Assembly: GCF_014211975.1 (NCBI RefSeq)
Contig: NZ_CP060084.1
Coordinates: 3,173,001 to 3,237,000 of the forward strand
DNA length: 64,000 nt
Direction: 5' to 3'
Origin: Teredinibacter haidensis
GTDB taxonomy: Bacteria > Pseudomonadota > Gammaproteobacteria > Pseudomonadales > Cellvibrionaceae
The notes under the pieces are model-generated. The model had not been told where the DNA came from. It saw only the letters and a program-made list of their open reading frames with translations, and did no database searches. Shown one piece after another: positions 44,224-52,230 of the stretch; positions within the stretch are counted from its first letter, which is position 1, and each line of letters begins with the position of its first letter. The translations under genes were made by a program, and so were the position numbers.

Positions 44224-44769
44224 TCACTTACGAATAAAGTGCTCACGGTAATAGGCCAGCTCAGCAACAGATTCCCGAATATCATCGAGAGCCAAATGAG
44301 AGCCCTGCTTTTTGAACCCTTTAAGCATCTCGGGCGACCAGCGCGCAGCCAGCTCTTTAAGTGTACTAACATCGATATTGCGATAGTGAAAATAATGCGC
44401 GAGGCGGGGCATAAATCGCTGTAAAAAGCGACGATCTTGACCGATGGAGTTGCCACACATGGGTGATTTCCCCGCAGGCACCCATTGCGCCAAAAAATCG
44501 AGCGTAGCCTGTTCAGCCGCTGCAATCGTGATTTCGCTGCTTTTTACCCGAGCAGTTAAACCTGACTTGCCATGCTGATGGGTACACCATTCGTCCATTT
44601 GTTCTAGAACTGCATCGGGCTGGTTAATCGCAAAAACCGGACCCTCCGCCAAAGTATTGAGGTTCGCATCTGTAACGACGGTGGCTATTTCGATAATAAC
44701 ATCGTGCTCGGGGATTAACCCTGTCATTTCCAAGTCAACCCAAATCAAATTGTTTTCGCTGATAGCCAT
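44224..44769 (-). CDS. orn: Oligoribonuclease
   Basis: Orn degrades two-base RNAs, including pGpG from c-di-GMP breakdown, in the cytoplasm. The DEDDh exonuclease motifs are D12 and E14 in WVDLEMTGL, D near residue 112 in IGQDRRFL and the SHLALDDIRES segment with His and Asp near 158-163. ATG 44769 gives 181 residues, the same as E. coli Orn; ATGs at 44781 and 44796 would add a short unrelated lead. It is divergent from rsgA, as in E. coli. Confidence 0.96.
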   Translation of the reverse strand: MAISENNLIWVDLEMTGLIPEHDVIIEIATVVTDANLNTLAEGPVFAINQPDAVLEQMDEWCTHQHGKSGLTARVKSSEITIAAAEQATLDFLAQWVPAGKSPMCGNSIGQDRRFLQRFMPRLAHYFHYRNIDVSTLKELAARWSPEMLKGFKKQGSHLALDDIRESVAELAYYREHFIRK

Positions 44770-44928
44770 AGTTTTTTCCATTACAATACAATTCATGATT
44801 TTAGCAGCTAGAAGAGGAAGTTCCCATCAATAGGCGCCCGGCACTAAGAGTACCGTTAAGTATAACCTCGGTTATTATACGTTTTTCAATCGCGGGACAC
44901 CCTGCCTTAGCGCCTCGCACTGGCTCGC

Positions 44929-45930
44929 ATGACTAAGCGTAAACTCAGCCACCAACAATCACGCAGAATCGCGCAAAACCAGCAGCGGCGCAGCCGACAA
45001 GCCAGTGAGCAGCCCCAGGGTAGCGGTATCGATGAGCACGGGCTGGTTATCGCCCGCTTCAGTAAGCAGGCCGATATTGAGGCCGCCGACGGAAAAGTGT
45101 GGCGCTGCCACCTGCGTGCGAATCTTGGGGATATTGTTACCGGTGATCGGGTGGTTTGGCAGCAACACGATGAAAGCAGTGGCGTTATCGTTTCCGTAGA
45201 ACCCTGCCGTAACCGACTACAACGGCCAGACAGTTACGGAAAAATGCGTGCGGTCGCAGCCAACATTGATCAGGTTCTGATCACCTTGGCGCCCGAGCCT
45301 GAACCCCATACAGGCCTGATCGACCGCTATTTGGTCGCCGCCGAAAACCTAGGCGTTACGCCGGTGCTACTCGTTAATAAATCAGACCTGCTCAGCTCTG
45401 AAAATGAACACCCCATCGAAAAGCAATTAATTCACTACCGGAACATCGGTTATAACGTGATTCGAGCCTCAGCTAAAACCGCATCGGGAATGGATCAGCT
45501 CAAGCATGAACTCAAGTCTAAAATCAGCATTTTTGCCGGGCAGTCTGGCGTCGGCAAATCATCTCTAATACAACAACTGCTCCCCGGTGAAGACATTAAA
45601 ATTGGTGAGCTCTCCGAGCAGGTCGCAAAGGGTCGCCACACCACCACCCACTCCCGGCTGTACCACTTCCCCGAGGGCGGCGACTGTATCGACTCTCCCG
45701 GCATACGAGAGTTTGGCTTGTGGCACCTGAACAAAGACGAGGTGATACAGGGCTTTGTCGAGCTAAAACCCCTGGCGGGCCAATGCAAGTTTCGCGACTG
45801 TAACCACGAACAAGAACCGGGCTGCGCCATCAACACCGCTGTTGAAAAAGGCCAGATATCCGCAGAGCGATTTTCCAGTTTTCGCCGTATAATCGGGTCG
45901 CTAGACGATGTTGATATAAAAACATTTTAA
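44929..45930 (+). CDS. rsgA: Ribosome small-subunit biogenesis GTPase RsgA
   Basis: A 333-residue circularly permuted GTPase. The order of motifs is G4 NKSDL, then the P-loop GQSGVGKSSLIQ, then G3 DSPGIREFG, which is diagnostic for RsgA (YjeQ). An N-terminal OB fold (about 35-105) follows a basic tail rich in Arg, Gln and Ser, and a C-terminal zinc site shows CKFRDCNHEQEPGC near residue 285. It checks late 30S maturation. psd follows 54 bases downstream. Confidence 0.96.
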   Translation: MTKRKLSHQQSRRIAQNQQRRSRQASEQPQGSGIDEHGLVIARFSKQADIEAADGKVWRCHLRANLGDIVTGDRVVWQQHDESSGVIVSVEPCRNRLQRPDSYGKMRAVAANIDQVLITLAPEPEPHTGLIDRYLVAAENLGVTPVLLVNKSDLLSSENEHPIEKQLIHYRNIGYNVIRASAKTASGMDQLKHELKSKISIFAGQSGVGKSSLIQQLLPGEDIKIGELSEQVAKGRHTTTHSRLYHFPEGGDCIDSPGIREFGLWHLNKDEVIQGFVELKPLAGQCKFRDCNHEQEPGCAINTAVEKGQISAERFSSFRRIIGSLDDVDIKTF

Positions 45931-45984
45931 CGGCCCCTACAACCCTAAATGACGCCTCCATTACGGCCCCAAGGAACTCACTTC

Positions 45985-46839
45985 GTGAAGTCATTCTTAT
46001 TTATCACTCTACAATATCTCACACCACACCACCTGCTTTCGCGATTGGTTGGCTGGTTCGCACAGACGGAAATCCCTTGGTTAAAGGATTTTCTAATACA
46101 GCGATTTGCCGATAGCTTTAATGTCAATATGGCTGAAGCTGAAGAGGAGAGCCTCACTGCTTATAGCAGCTTTAACGAATTTTTCTGTCGAGCCCTGAAA
46201 TCCGAGGCTCGCCCTTTAGCCGATGACAGCAAGCTCCTGATTTGCCCCGCTGATGGCGCCATTAGCCAGACTGGATCCATTAACGGCAGCACGATTTTTC
46301 AGGCCAAAGGCAAATCCTTTACCACAACGGCTCTGCTGGGAGGTGATACCGACCTGGCAAAACAATTCGAAAACGGACAGTTCTGCACCGTCTATTTGTC
46401 GCCGAAAGACTATCACCGAGTCCATATGCCCATTGCAGGCAAGTTGAAGTCCATGACTCATGTTCCCGGCGCACTTTTCTCCGTCAACCCGACAACAGTA
46501 GACAATGTCGATAACCTCTTCGCCCGCAACGAACGCGTTGTCTCCATTTTCGAAACTGAGATCGGCCCTGTCGCCGTTATTCTGGTGGGCGCTATGATTG
46601 TGGCCTCTATTGAAACAGTCTGGGCTGGAGAAGTGGCTCCGCGCGGGAATAAAACCGCCTGTTTCCACTACCAGGAACAAGAATCGGTTTCACTGGAGCG
46701 AGGCCAGGAAATGGGTCGCTTTAAGCTCGGCTCCACCGTTATAGTCCTGCTGCCGGAAAACAGTGCCAAGTGGTCGAAACGGATTGCTCCAGGGCGAACT
46801 GTGCAGATGGGCGAAGCGATTACAGAAACCCCACAATAG
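45985..46839 (+). CDS. psd: Phosphatidylserine decarboxylase
   Basis: The enzyme forms phosphatidylethanolamine at the inner membrane. The precursor self-cleaves at the LGST motif (KLGSTVIV near residue 251), making the pyruvoyl group; DYHRVHMP near 145 and the FFCRALK segment also match. I favour GTG 45985, with AAGGA nine bases upstream, which gives the family N-terminus MKSFLFITLQYLTP and 284 residues; ATG 45949 is the alternative and would add 12. It follows rsgA, as in E. coli, and precedes the AraC-MGMT gene. Confidence 0.94.
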   Translation: MKSFLFITLQYLTPHHLLSRLVGWFAQTEIPWLKDFLIQRFADSFNVNMAEAEEESLTAYSSFNEFFCRALKSEARPLADDSKLLICPADGAISQTGSINGSTIFQAKGKSFTTTALLGGDTDLAKQFENGQFCTVYLSPKDYHRVHMPIAGKLKSMTHVPGALFSVNPTTVDNVDNLFARNERVVSIFETEIGPVAVILVGAMIVASIETVWAGEVAPRGNKTACFHYQEQESVSLERGQEMGRFKLGSTVIVLLPENSAKWSKRIAPGRTVQMGEAITETPQ

Positions 46840-46908
46840 TCGGATCCGGGTCGTTTTTAGCGCATTCGGCATGTAGAGTTATTCAACATTATTCTGAACA
46901 AGCTCAAT

Positions 46909-47772
46909 ATGTCGAATCAAAACGAACTCAATTATCGGCGAATGACCAAAGCGATTCAGCTCCTGCAATCGCACTTTCTCGATCAGCCATCTACCGAGCA
47001 AATCGCCAACCAACTTCACTTAAGCTGCTCGCAATTCCACACACTATTTCGCCAATGGACAGGCCTAACGCCAAAACAATTTCTGCAACAGGTAACTGTA
47101 GAGCAGGCCAAGCAGCTGTTGGGCAAGGGTAACTCCTGCCTGCAAACCAGCTTGTCATTGGGCATGTCTAGCGGCAGTCGGCTGTACGATCATATGGTGA
47201 CGTTGGAAGCAGTCACTCCTGGCGAGCTTAAAAGCGGCGGTAAAAACCTGGATTTTTATTTTGGCGACGGCCAAACGCCCCTGGGAAGAGCCCGCCTCAT
47301 CTGGAATAACCGCGGCATTCACAGCCTAAGATTTGAAGCCGGTAATGCCGATCTCGCGAAAGCGGATTTTGAAAAAAGTAAAAATCAGTGGCGACATGCT
47401 AACTGGCACCAGGACAACCCGGCAGCGCAAGATCAACTCCATAGCCTTTTTTCACGCCGCAAAGCCGAAAAACTGCACCTCTGGGTTAGTGGTACCAATT
47501 TCCAGGTCGCCGTTTGGCGCGGACTGCTTAAGATCCCACCAGGCCACATTCAAAGCTACGGTGAACTCGCCGAAAAGCTAGGAGATAAAAACGCCAGCCG
47601 AGCCGTTGGTCAGGCCGTTGGTTTAAATCCCGTCGCCGTACTGATCCCCTGTCATCGGGTAATTCAGGCCAGCGGCGCACTAGGTGGCTACCGCTGGGGG
47701 CTGGAAACTAAAAAAATATTATTGGGGAAAGAATTACTCGCACACCCGGTACAACCATTAGAGACCGGGTAA
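46909..47772 (+). CDS. AraC-type regulator fused to O6-methylguanine-DNA methyltransferase (Ada-like, no N-terminal sensor)
   Basis: A 287-residue fusion. Residues about 10-105 are an AraC helix-turn-helix domain (TEQIANQLHLSCSQFHTLF; LSLGMSSGSRLYDH). Residues 115-280 are a methyltransferase with the suicidal cysteine C248 in PCHRV, preceded by GTNFQVAVWRGLLKIPPG. E. coli Ada has in addition an N-terminal zinc domain that senses phosphotriesters, and it is missing here. The protein should repair O6-methylguanine; whether it also activates genes is unclear. It lies 69 bases after psd on the same strand and overlaps the convergent HD-GYP gene by 15 bases. Confidence 0.87.
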   Translation: MSNQNELNYRRMTKAIQLLQSHFLDQPSTEQIANQLHLSCSQFHTLFRQWTGLTPKQFLQQVTVEQAKQLLGKGNSCLQTSLSLGMSSGSRLYDHMVTLEAVTPGELKSGGKNLDFYFGDGQTPLGRARLIWNNRGIHSLRFEAGNADLAKADFEKSKNQWRHANWHQDNPAAQDQLHSLFSRRKAEKLHLWVSGTNFQVAVWRGLLKIPPGHIQSYGELAEKLGDKNASRAVGQAVGLNPVAVLIPCHRVIQASGALGGYRWGLETKKILLGKELLAHPVQPLETG

Positions 47773-49137
47773 TTTCAGGCCTTTGCGCCTAAACAAGCCC
47801 AGTAAACCTCGCCCCTGCTTGCGCTGAATATACTCATCCCGAATACCGGCCACATCAACATCATATGCACCAGGCTGGAGATCTTGAAGGATTTCAACAC
47901 GCTGAATGTCTGAAGGGCTGTATTTGCCGGAATCCAGTTTCGTTTGTTTATCTTTTTCGTCTGCCGCTAGATCGACCAACTCAGACTTTTTCATGGTCTG
48001 TTTATAAGCATCCAGTACCACCATAACAACAGGCTTTAAACGACGCTCAAAATTTTGCTCTACAACAACACCAACTTCGCCAGTAGAGAGTTCCACCAAG
48101 GTTCCCGTAGGGTACAAACCAATCGCGCGAATAAATTCCACGACCAACTCTTCCTGAAATTCAATTTCGCGCAGCTCGTATAACTTAGCAACAGCTCTGG
48201 ATGGCGACAACGGCTGTGCTTCGCCGCGGGGATTTACGGTTTCATCGTAAAAGGTGACAATACCTGCGATCTTGCCCAGTAGAGGAATTTTATCACCACG
48301 CAGATGCTGCGGGTAGCCACTGCCGTTGACGCGCTCGCAATGGGTTTTAACCACAGAGGTGACTCGAGGCTGAACATCTGGCAATTTGCGTAGGATTTCT
48401 ACACCGTAATCAATAAATTTTTCGTAAGCTTCCTGCTCAGTACTGGAGCGCCTCTTACTTTCCAGTAAATGCTTAGGCAAGCGTGTCTTACCAATATCTT
48501 TCAACAGTACACCCATTGCCAACACATCGAGATCTGCTTTGGGTAGACCAATATGACGACCAAATAAAATGCCCCAAACGGCCGCGCGCACGGCGTGGGA
48601 ATAGGTGTACTCATCCTTCTCTCGAACCCGACTTAACCAGGTAAAGGCATCCGGACTGCGCAGTACGCTGTCTACCATCTGACTAGCGACGCGCTTAGTT
48701 TCATTGATGGGTACGTGCTGGTGATCCTGATTCAGATGGCCCATCACACTGCCTACGGCGTTGTACACCTGCTGGTGCAATTCGCGCGCGGGAGCCATCT
48801 CTTTCTCCAGTGGCTGAACTTCGCAGTAAACATCGCGCCGAATTTTCAGTGGCGCCACGTCGACAATACGTGTTTGCTGGGGAGCTCGCGCGGCTTTTCG
48901 ACCACTGGCGGAGCGCTCTGTGAGCTTACGCAAACTAGTTTTTACCGGGGAAGAGCCTTTAACCACATCTATATAGACGGTGTTACAGTGTACTTTTAAC
49001 TCTTTAATTTCATCGAGGTCACGAATATAGAAGCCCTGTAACGGAAAGGGAGTTTGTGTCCACGGCCTGTCGAGGCCCGACACAAACATGCCAACCGTTA
49101 ACTCATTGACGTCTATTTTGACCTGCTTAATCCCCAA
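47758..49137 (-). CDS. DUF3391/HD-GYP domain protein with degenerate metal site
   Basis: A 459-residue protein with an N-terminal DUF3391 domain (about 1-120) and an HD-GYP domain (about 140-330), followed by a C-terminal region with VELSTGEVGVVVEQN. HD-GYP proteins hydrolyse c-di-GMP. Here key metal ligands are changed: the HD dyad reads LLKDIGK (His to Lys), the later H-x3-G reads FIDYG, the HHE triad reads HCE, and D-x-Y-D reads TFYD. GYP itself is kept (VNGSGYP). I infer a binding or sensory role rather than hydrolysis. TTG 49137 is chosen because a GGGGGA site precedes it and the resulting MGIKQVKIDVNEL matches the family; 49188 is the alternative. Confidence 0.88.
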   Translation of the reverse strand: MGIKQVKIDVNELTVGMFVSGLDRPWTQTPFPLQGFYIRDLDEIKELKVHCNTVYIDVVKGSSPVKTSLRKLTERSASGRKAARAPQQTRIVDVAPLKIRRDVYCEVQPLEKEMAPARELHQQVYNAVGSVMGHLNQDHQHVPINETKRVASQMVDSVLRSPDAFTWLSRVREKDEYTYSHAVRAAVWGILFGRHIGLPKADLDVLAMGVLLKDIGKTRLPKHLLESKRRSSTEQEAYEKFIDYGVEILRKLPDVQPRVTSVVKTHCERVNGSGYPQHLRGDKIPLLGKIAGIVTFYDETVNPRGEAQPLSPSRAVAKLYELREIEFQEELVVEFIRAIGLYPTGTLVELSTGEVGVVVEQNFERRLKPVVMVVLDAYKQTMKKSELVDLAADEKDKQTKLDSGKYSPSDIQRVEILQDLQPGAYDVDVAGIRDEYIQRKQGRGLLGLFRRKGLKLPGL

Positions 49138-49398
49138 GAATTTTCCCCCTGCAACAACGACCCGAAGCAACTCAACGCGTTCATTCAAGCTATAGTGACA
49201 ATATATAGATTAGCACGCCAAATGGATTTTCGCGCCACTTTCTTAACGATCAAATTATAATCGAGGACAGTTAAAACGGGTAAGGGTACACGACGAACGG
49301 ATATGTGTAGTTGTTGATCCGATCCATCACCTGTCAGGCCAAATATAAATCGATGTAATATGTAAGCATTATATTAAGCTGAAACGCGAATAATTTCC

Positions 49399-50466
49399 CT
49401 ATTCGCTATGATATTTGTAGGACAGGTCATGAACTGCGCGGATAAACGCCCCCGCATGCTCAGGATCGACTTCAGGCGTAATACCATGGCCTAGGTTAAA
49501 TACATGCCCATTGCCCTTGCCGTATGCTGCCAATATGGCCGATACCTCAGACACAATTCTTTCCGGGCTGGCGTAAAGCATGGTTGGATCCATATTCCCC
49601 TGAAGAGCCACTCTCTCGCCTACGCGCTGTCGGGCCAACCCAATATGGGTTGTCCAATCCAAACCCAAGGCAGATGCACCCGTATCCGCCATGGACTCCA
49701 ACCACTGGCCACCGCCCTTAGTAAAAAGGATCACCGGCACTTGGCGCCCCTCGTGCTCTTTAATGAGTCCGCCAACGATACGCTGCATGGGCTCCAGCGA
49801 GTATTTCAAATAGGCATCGTGAGCAAGAGCTCCACCCCAGGTATCGAAAATCTGGACAGCCTGGGCTCCGGCACGGATCTGGGCATTAAGGTAGTCGGTG
49901 ACCGATGCTACTAATTTATCCAACAGTAGCTGGGCAAGCTCAGGCTGATCGTAAACCATGGTTTTGGCGCGTCGAAAATCCTTACTTGAGCCACCTTCCA
50001 CCATGTAGGTCATTAAGGTCCATGGGCTTCCAGAAAAGCCGATCAATGGCACCCGCCCATTCAGCTCGGAGCGAATGGTTTTAACCGCATCGACCACATA
50101 AGTCAGTTCTTTTTCCGCATTCACCACAGGCAGGCTTTCAACATCTTTCGCTGTGCGCACAGGCTTGCGGAATTTTGGCCCTTCTCCCGTTTCAAAATAT
50201 AAACCCAAGCCCATCGCATCGGGAATGGTAAGAATATCGGAGAACAGAATAGCCGCATCCAGCGGGTATCGCTCCAAGGGTTGCAATGTCACTTCACAGG
50301 CACGCTCGGGATTGGTACAGAGCCCCATAAAATCGCCGGCCCTGGATCGAGCGGCTCGGTATTCAGGAAGATATCGTCCTGCTTGGCGCATCATCCAGAC
50401 AGGTGTTACATCGACGGGTTGACGCAGCAGTGCGCGGAGAAAACGATCGTTTTTTAATTCGGTCAT
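49399..50466 (-). CDS. hemE: Uroporphyrinogen decarboxylase
   Basis: HemE removes four carboxyl groups from uroporphyrinogen III in haem synthesis. The 355-residue product has the two family signatures, PVWMMRQAGRYLPEYR near residue 22 and GFSGSPWTLMTYM near 144, and NLGHGITPEVDPE near the end. ATG 50466 gives MTELKNDRFLRAL, the usual N-terminus; a longer frame from GTG 50490 does not. A 7-base inverted repeat (49386-49392 with 49400-49406) spans the stop codon, without a T run. It follows gltD, as in Pseudomonas. Confidence 0.96.
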   Translation of the reverse strand: MTELKNDRFLRALLRQPVDVTPVWMMRQAGRYLPEYRAARSRAGDFMGLCTNPERACEVTLQPLERYPLDAAILFSDILTIPDAMGLGLYFETGEGPKFRKPVRTAKDVESLPVVNAEKELTYVVDAVKTIRSELNGRVPLIGFSGSPWTLMTYMVEGGSSKDFRRAKTMVYDQPELAQLLLDKLVASVTDYLNAQIRAGAQAVQIFDTWGGALAHDAYLKYSLEPMQRIVGGLIKEHEGRQVPVILFTKGGGQWLESMADTGASALGLDWTTHIGLARQRVGERVALQGNMDPTMLYASPERIVSEVSAILAAYGKGNGHVFNLGHGITPEVDPEHAGAFIRAVHDLSYKYHSE

Positions 50467-50512
50467 GGGTCTAAGTCTGCGTCGAACCACTCTTACTTAA
50501 GATATTGCATTA

Positions 50513-50671
50513 ATGCCAAGACGCGAACAGGACGAAACGGCAGAACGGCTACTGACAGGCATCAGCCTCGACCCCAGGTTGGGCAAACAGCACGATCTAA
50601 ATAGTTTCACCCTGTGCGAGCTTGCACGCGCCTTCCTAAGTAAGCGTCATTCTGCTCAAGGGTTGCGATAA
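50513..50671 (+). CDS. Possible 52-residue protein between hemE and gltD
   Basis: A short frame on the plus strand, opposite to its neighbours, in the 236-base gap between gltD and hemE. The product (MPRREQDETAERLLTGISL at its start, then FTLCELARAFLSKRHS) is charged and helical with codons like those of the neighbours. The ribosome-binding site is weak (TTAAG). I recognise no family. Its start lies only 46 bases from the hemE start, so both would share a very compact divergent promoter region. Chance opening is possible. Confidence 0.33.
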   Translation: MPRREQDETAERLLTGISLDPRLGKQHDLNSFTLCELARAFLSKRHSAQGLR

Positions 50672-50702
50672 GGCCGAGAAAAGTACAGTCGGCCACTCAT
50701 AT

Positions 50703-52121
50703 TTATATGTTAAGAAAATCCAAAATACCATCGGCCGCTTCCCGGCCTTCCCAGATCGCGGTAACAACCAGATCCGAGCCGCGCACCATATCACCCCCGG
50801 CAAACACTTTTGGGTTGGACGTCTGAAATTTAAATTTTTGCTTTTCAGGGGCTTCCACACCACCCCAGCTGTTGACCGAAATAGCGTGCTGCTCAAACCA
50901 GGGCGCAGGGCTTGGGCGGAATCCAAAGGCAATCAGTACAACATCTGCAGGAATAACCTCTTCGCTGCCGGGAATAGGCTCCGCGCGGCGGCGGCCATTT
51001 TCATCCGGCTCACCCATTTTAGTGGTAATGACCTTAATACCTTCAACTTTACCTTCGCCTACGATTTCGATCGGCTGACGGTTAAAAAGAAAGTTAACAC
51101 CTTCTTCACGTGCATTGGTTACTTCTCGACGCGAGCCCGGCATATTTTCTTCATCGCGACGATATACACAGTTAACCTTATCCGCATTCTGGCGAATGGA
51201 GGTGCGGTTACAGTCCATGGCGGTATCACCTCCACCCAGTACGACAACCCTCTGACCTTCCACGCTGATAAAATCGCTGGCTTCTTTTTCAAAACCCAGG
51301 TTGCGATTGGCATTGGAAATTAAGAAAGGCAGCGCATCGTATACACCGGGCAGATCTTCACCAGGAAATCCCCCTTTCATATAAGTGTAGGTGCCCATGC
51401 CAAGAAAAACGGCATCGTACTGATCCAGAATTTCATCCATGGTTATATCTTTACCCACTTCCGTATTTAAACGGAACTCAACGCCCATTCCGGTAAAGAT
51501 TTCACGACGCTTTTGGATTACAGACTTTTCCAATTTAAATTCGGGAATACCAAAAGTCAGCAAGCCACCAATTTCCGGATGACGATCAAAAACGGTGGGT
51601 TTAACTCCGTTGCGTACCAGAATATCGGCACACCCAAGACCAGCAGGGCCGGCACCAATCACAGCCACTTTTTTACCCGTCCAGGTAACTTTGCTCATAT
51701 CCGGCTTCCAACCCAAAGCGAAAGCTGTATCGGTAATATATTTTTCAGTGTTGCCGATAGTTACCGCACCGAAGCCGTCGTTGAGGGTACATGCACCTTC
51801 ACACAAACGATCTTGTGGACAAACGCGTCCACAAACCTCGGGCAACGAATTGGTTTGATGACACAATTCAGCCGCCTCGATAACGTTGCCCTCAGCAACC
51901 AGTTTTAACCAGTTGGGAATGTAATTGTGTACCGGACACTTCCATTCACAGTAAGGGTTGCCACATTCAAGGCAACGATGCGCCTGCCCCTCTACCTGCT
52001 TTTCGGTAAAAGGCTGATAAATTTCCTCAAAACTCTCTTTGCGCGTGACAATATCTTTTTTGTCCGGATCCTGCCGCCCGACATCGAGAAATTGGAAGTT
52101 GTTGTTCAGTCTTTCAGACAT
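50703..52121 (-). CDS. gltD: Glutamate synthase [NADPH] small subunit
   Basis: At 472 residues this equals E. coli GltD. ATG 52121 has AAGGG about ten bases upstream; a frame to 52208 is not needed. Two cysteine groups for [4Fe-4S] clusters are visible: C-x2-C-x4-C-x3-C in RCLECGNPYCEWKCP and C-x3-C-x5-C-x3-C in CGRVCPQDRLCEGAC. An FAD fold (IGAGPAGLGCA) and an NADPH fold (LGGGDTAMDC) follow. It feeds electrons to GltB. It follows gltB with a 109-base gap that holds two hairpins. Confidence 0.96.
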   Translation of the reverse strand: MSERLNNNFQFLDVGRQDPDKKDIVTRKESFEEIYQPFTEKQVEGQAHRCLECGNPYCEWKCPVHNYIPNWLKLVAEGNVIEAAELCHQTNSLPEVCGRVCPQDRLCEGACTLNDGFGAVTIGNTEKYITDTAFALGWKPDMSKVTWTGKKVAVIGAGPAGLGCADILVRNGVKPTVFDRHPEIGGLLTFGIPEFKLEKSVIQKRREIFTGMGVEFRLNTEVGKDITMDEILDQYDAVFLGMGTYTYMKGGFPGEDLPGVYDALPFLISNANRNLGFEKEASDFISVEGQRVVVLGGGDTAMDCNRTSIRQNADKVNCVYRRDEENMPGSRREVTNAREEGVNFLFNRQPIEIVGEGKVEGIKVITTKMGEPDENGRRRAEPIPGSEEVIPADVVLIAFGFRPSPAPWFEQHAISVNSWGGVEAPEKQKFKFQTSNPKVFAGGDMVRGSDLVVTAIWEGREAADGILDFLNI

Positions 52122-52167
52122 ACATTCAGCCCTTGATACTCTTTGCTTGTGTACATTTCTGCACCCG

Positions 52168-52214
52168 GCAGTGTGTACTGCCCTCTCGTTCAACTTCTGG
52201 CATGACACCAGAAG
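52168..52214 (-). other. Two tandem hairpins between gltB and gltD
   Basis: A 7-base-pair stem, CTTCTGG/CCAGAAG (52194-52200 with 52208-52214), and a 5-base-pair stem with a 4-base loop, GCAGT/ACTGC (52168-52172 with 52177-52181), lie in the 109-base gap. Neither has a T run on the minus strand. They may protect the upstream mRNA or set the GltB to GltD ratio. Confidence 0.4.
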
Positions 52215-52230
52215 CTGGCAAATTTATGGA

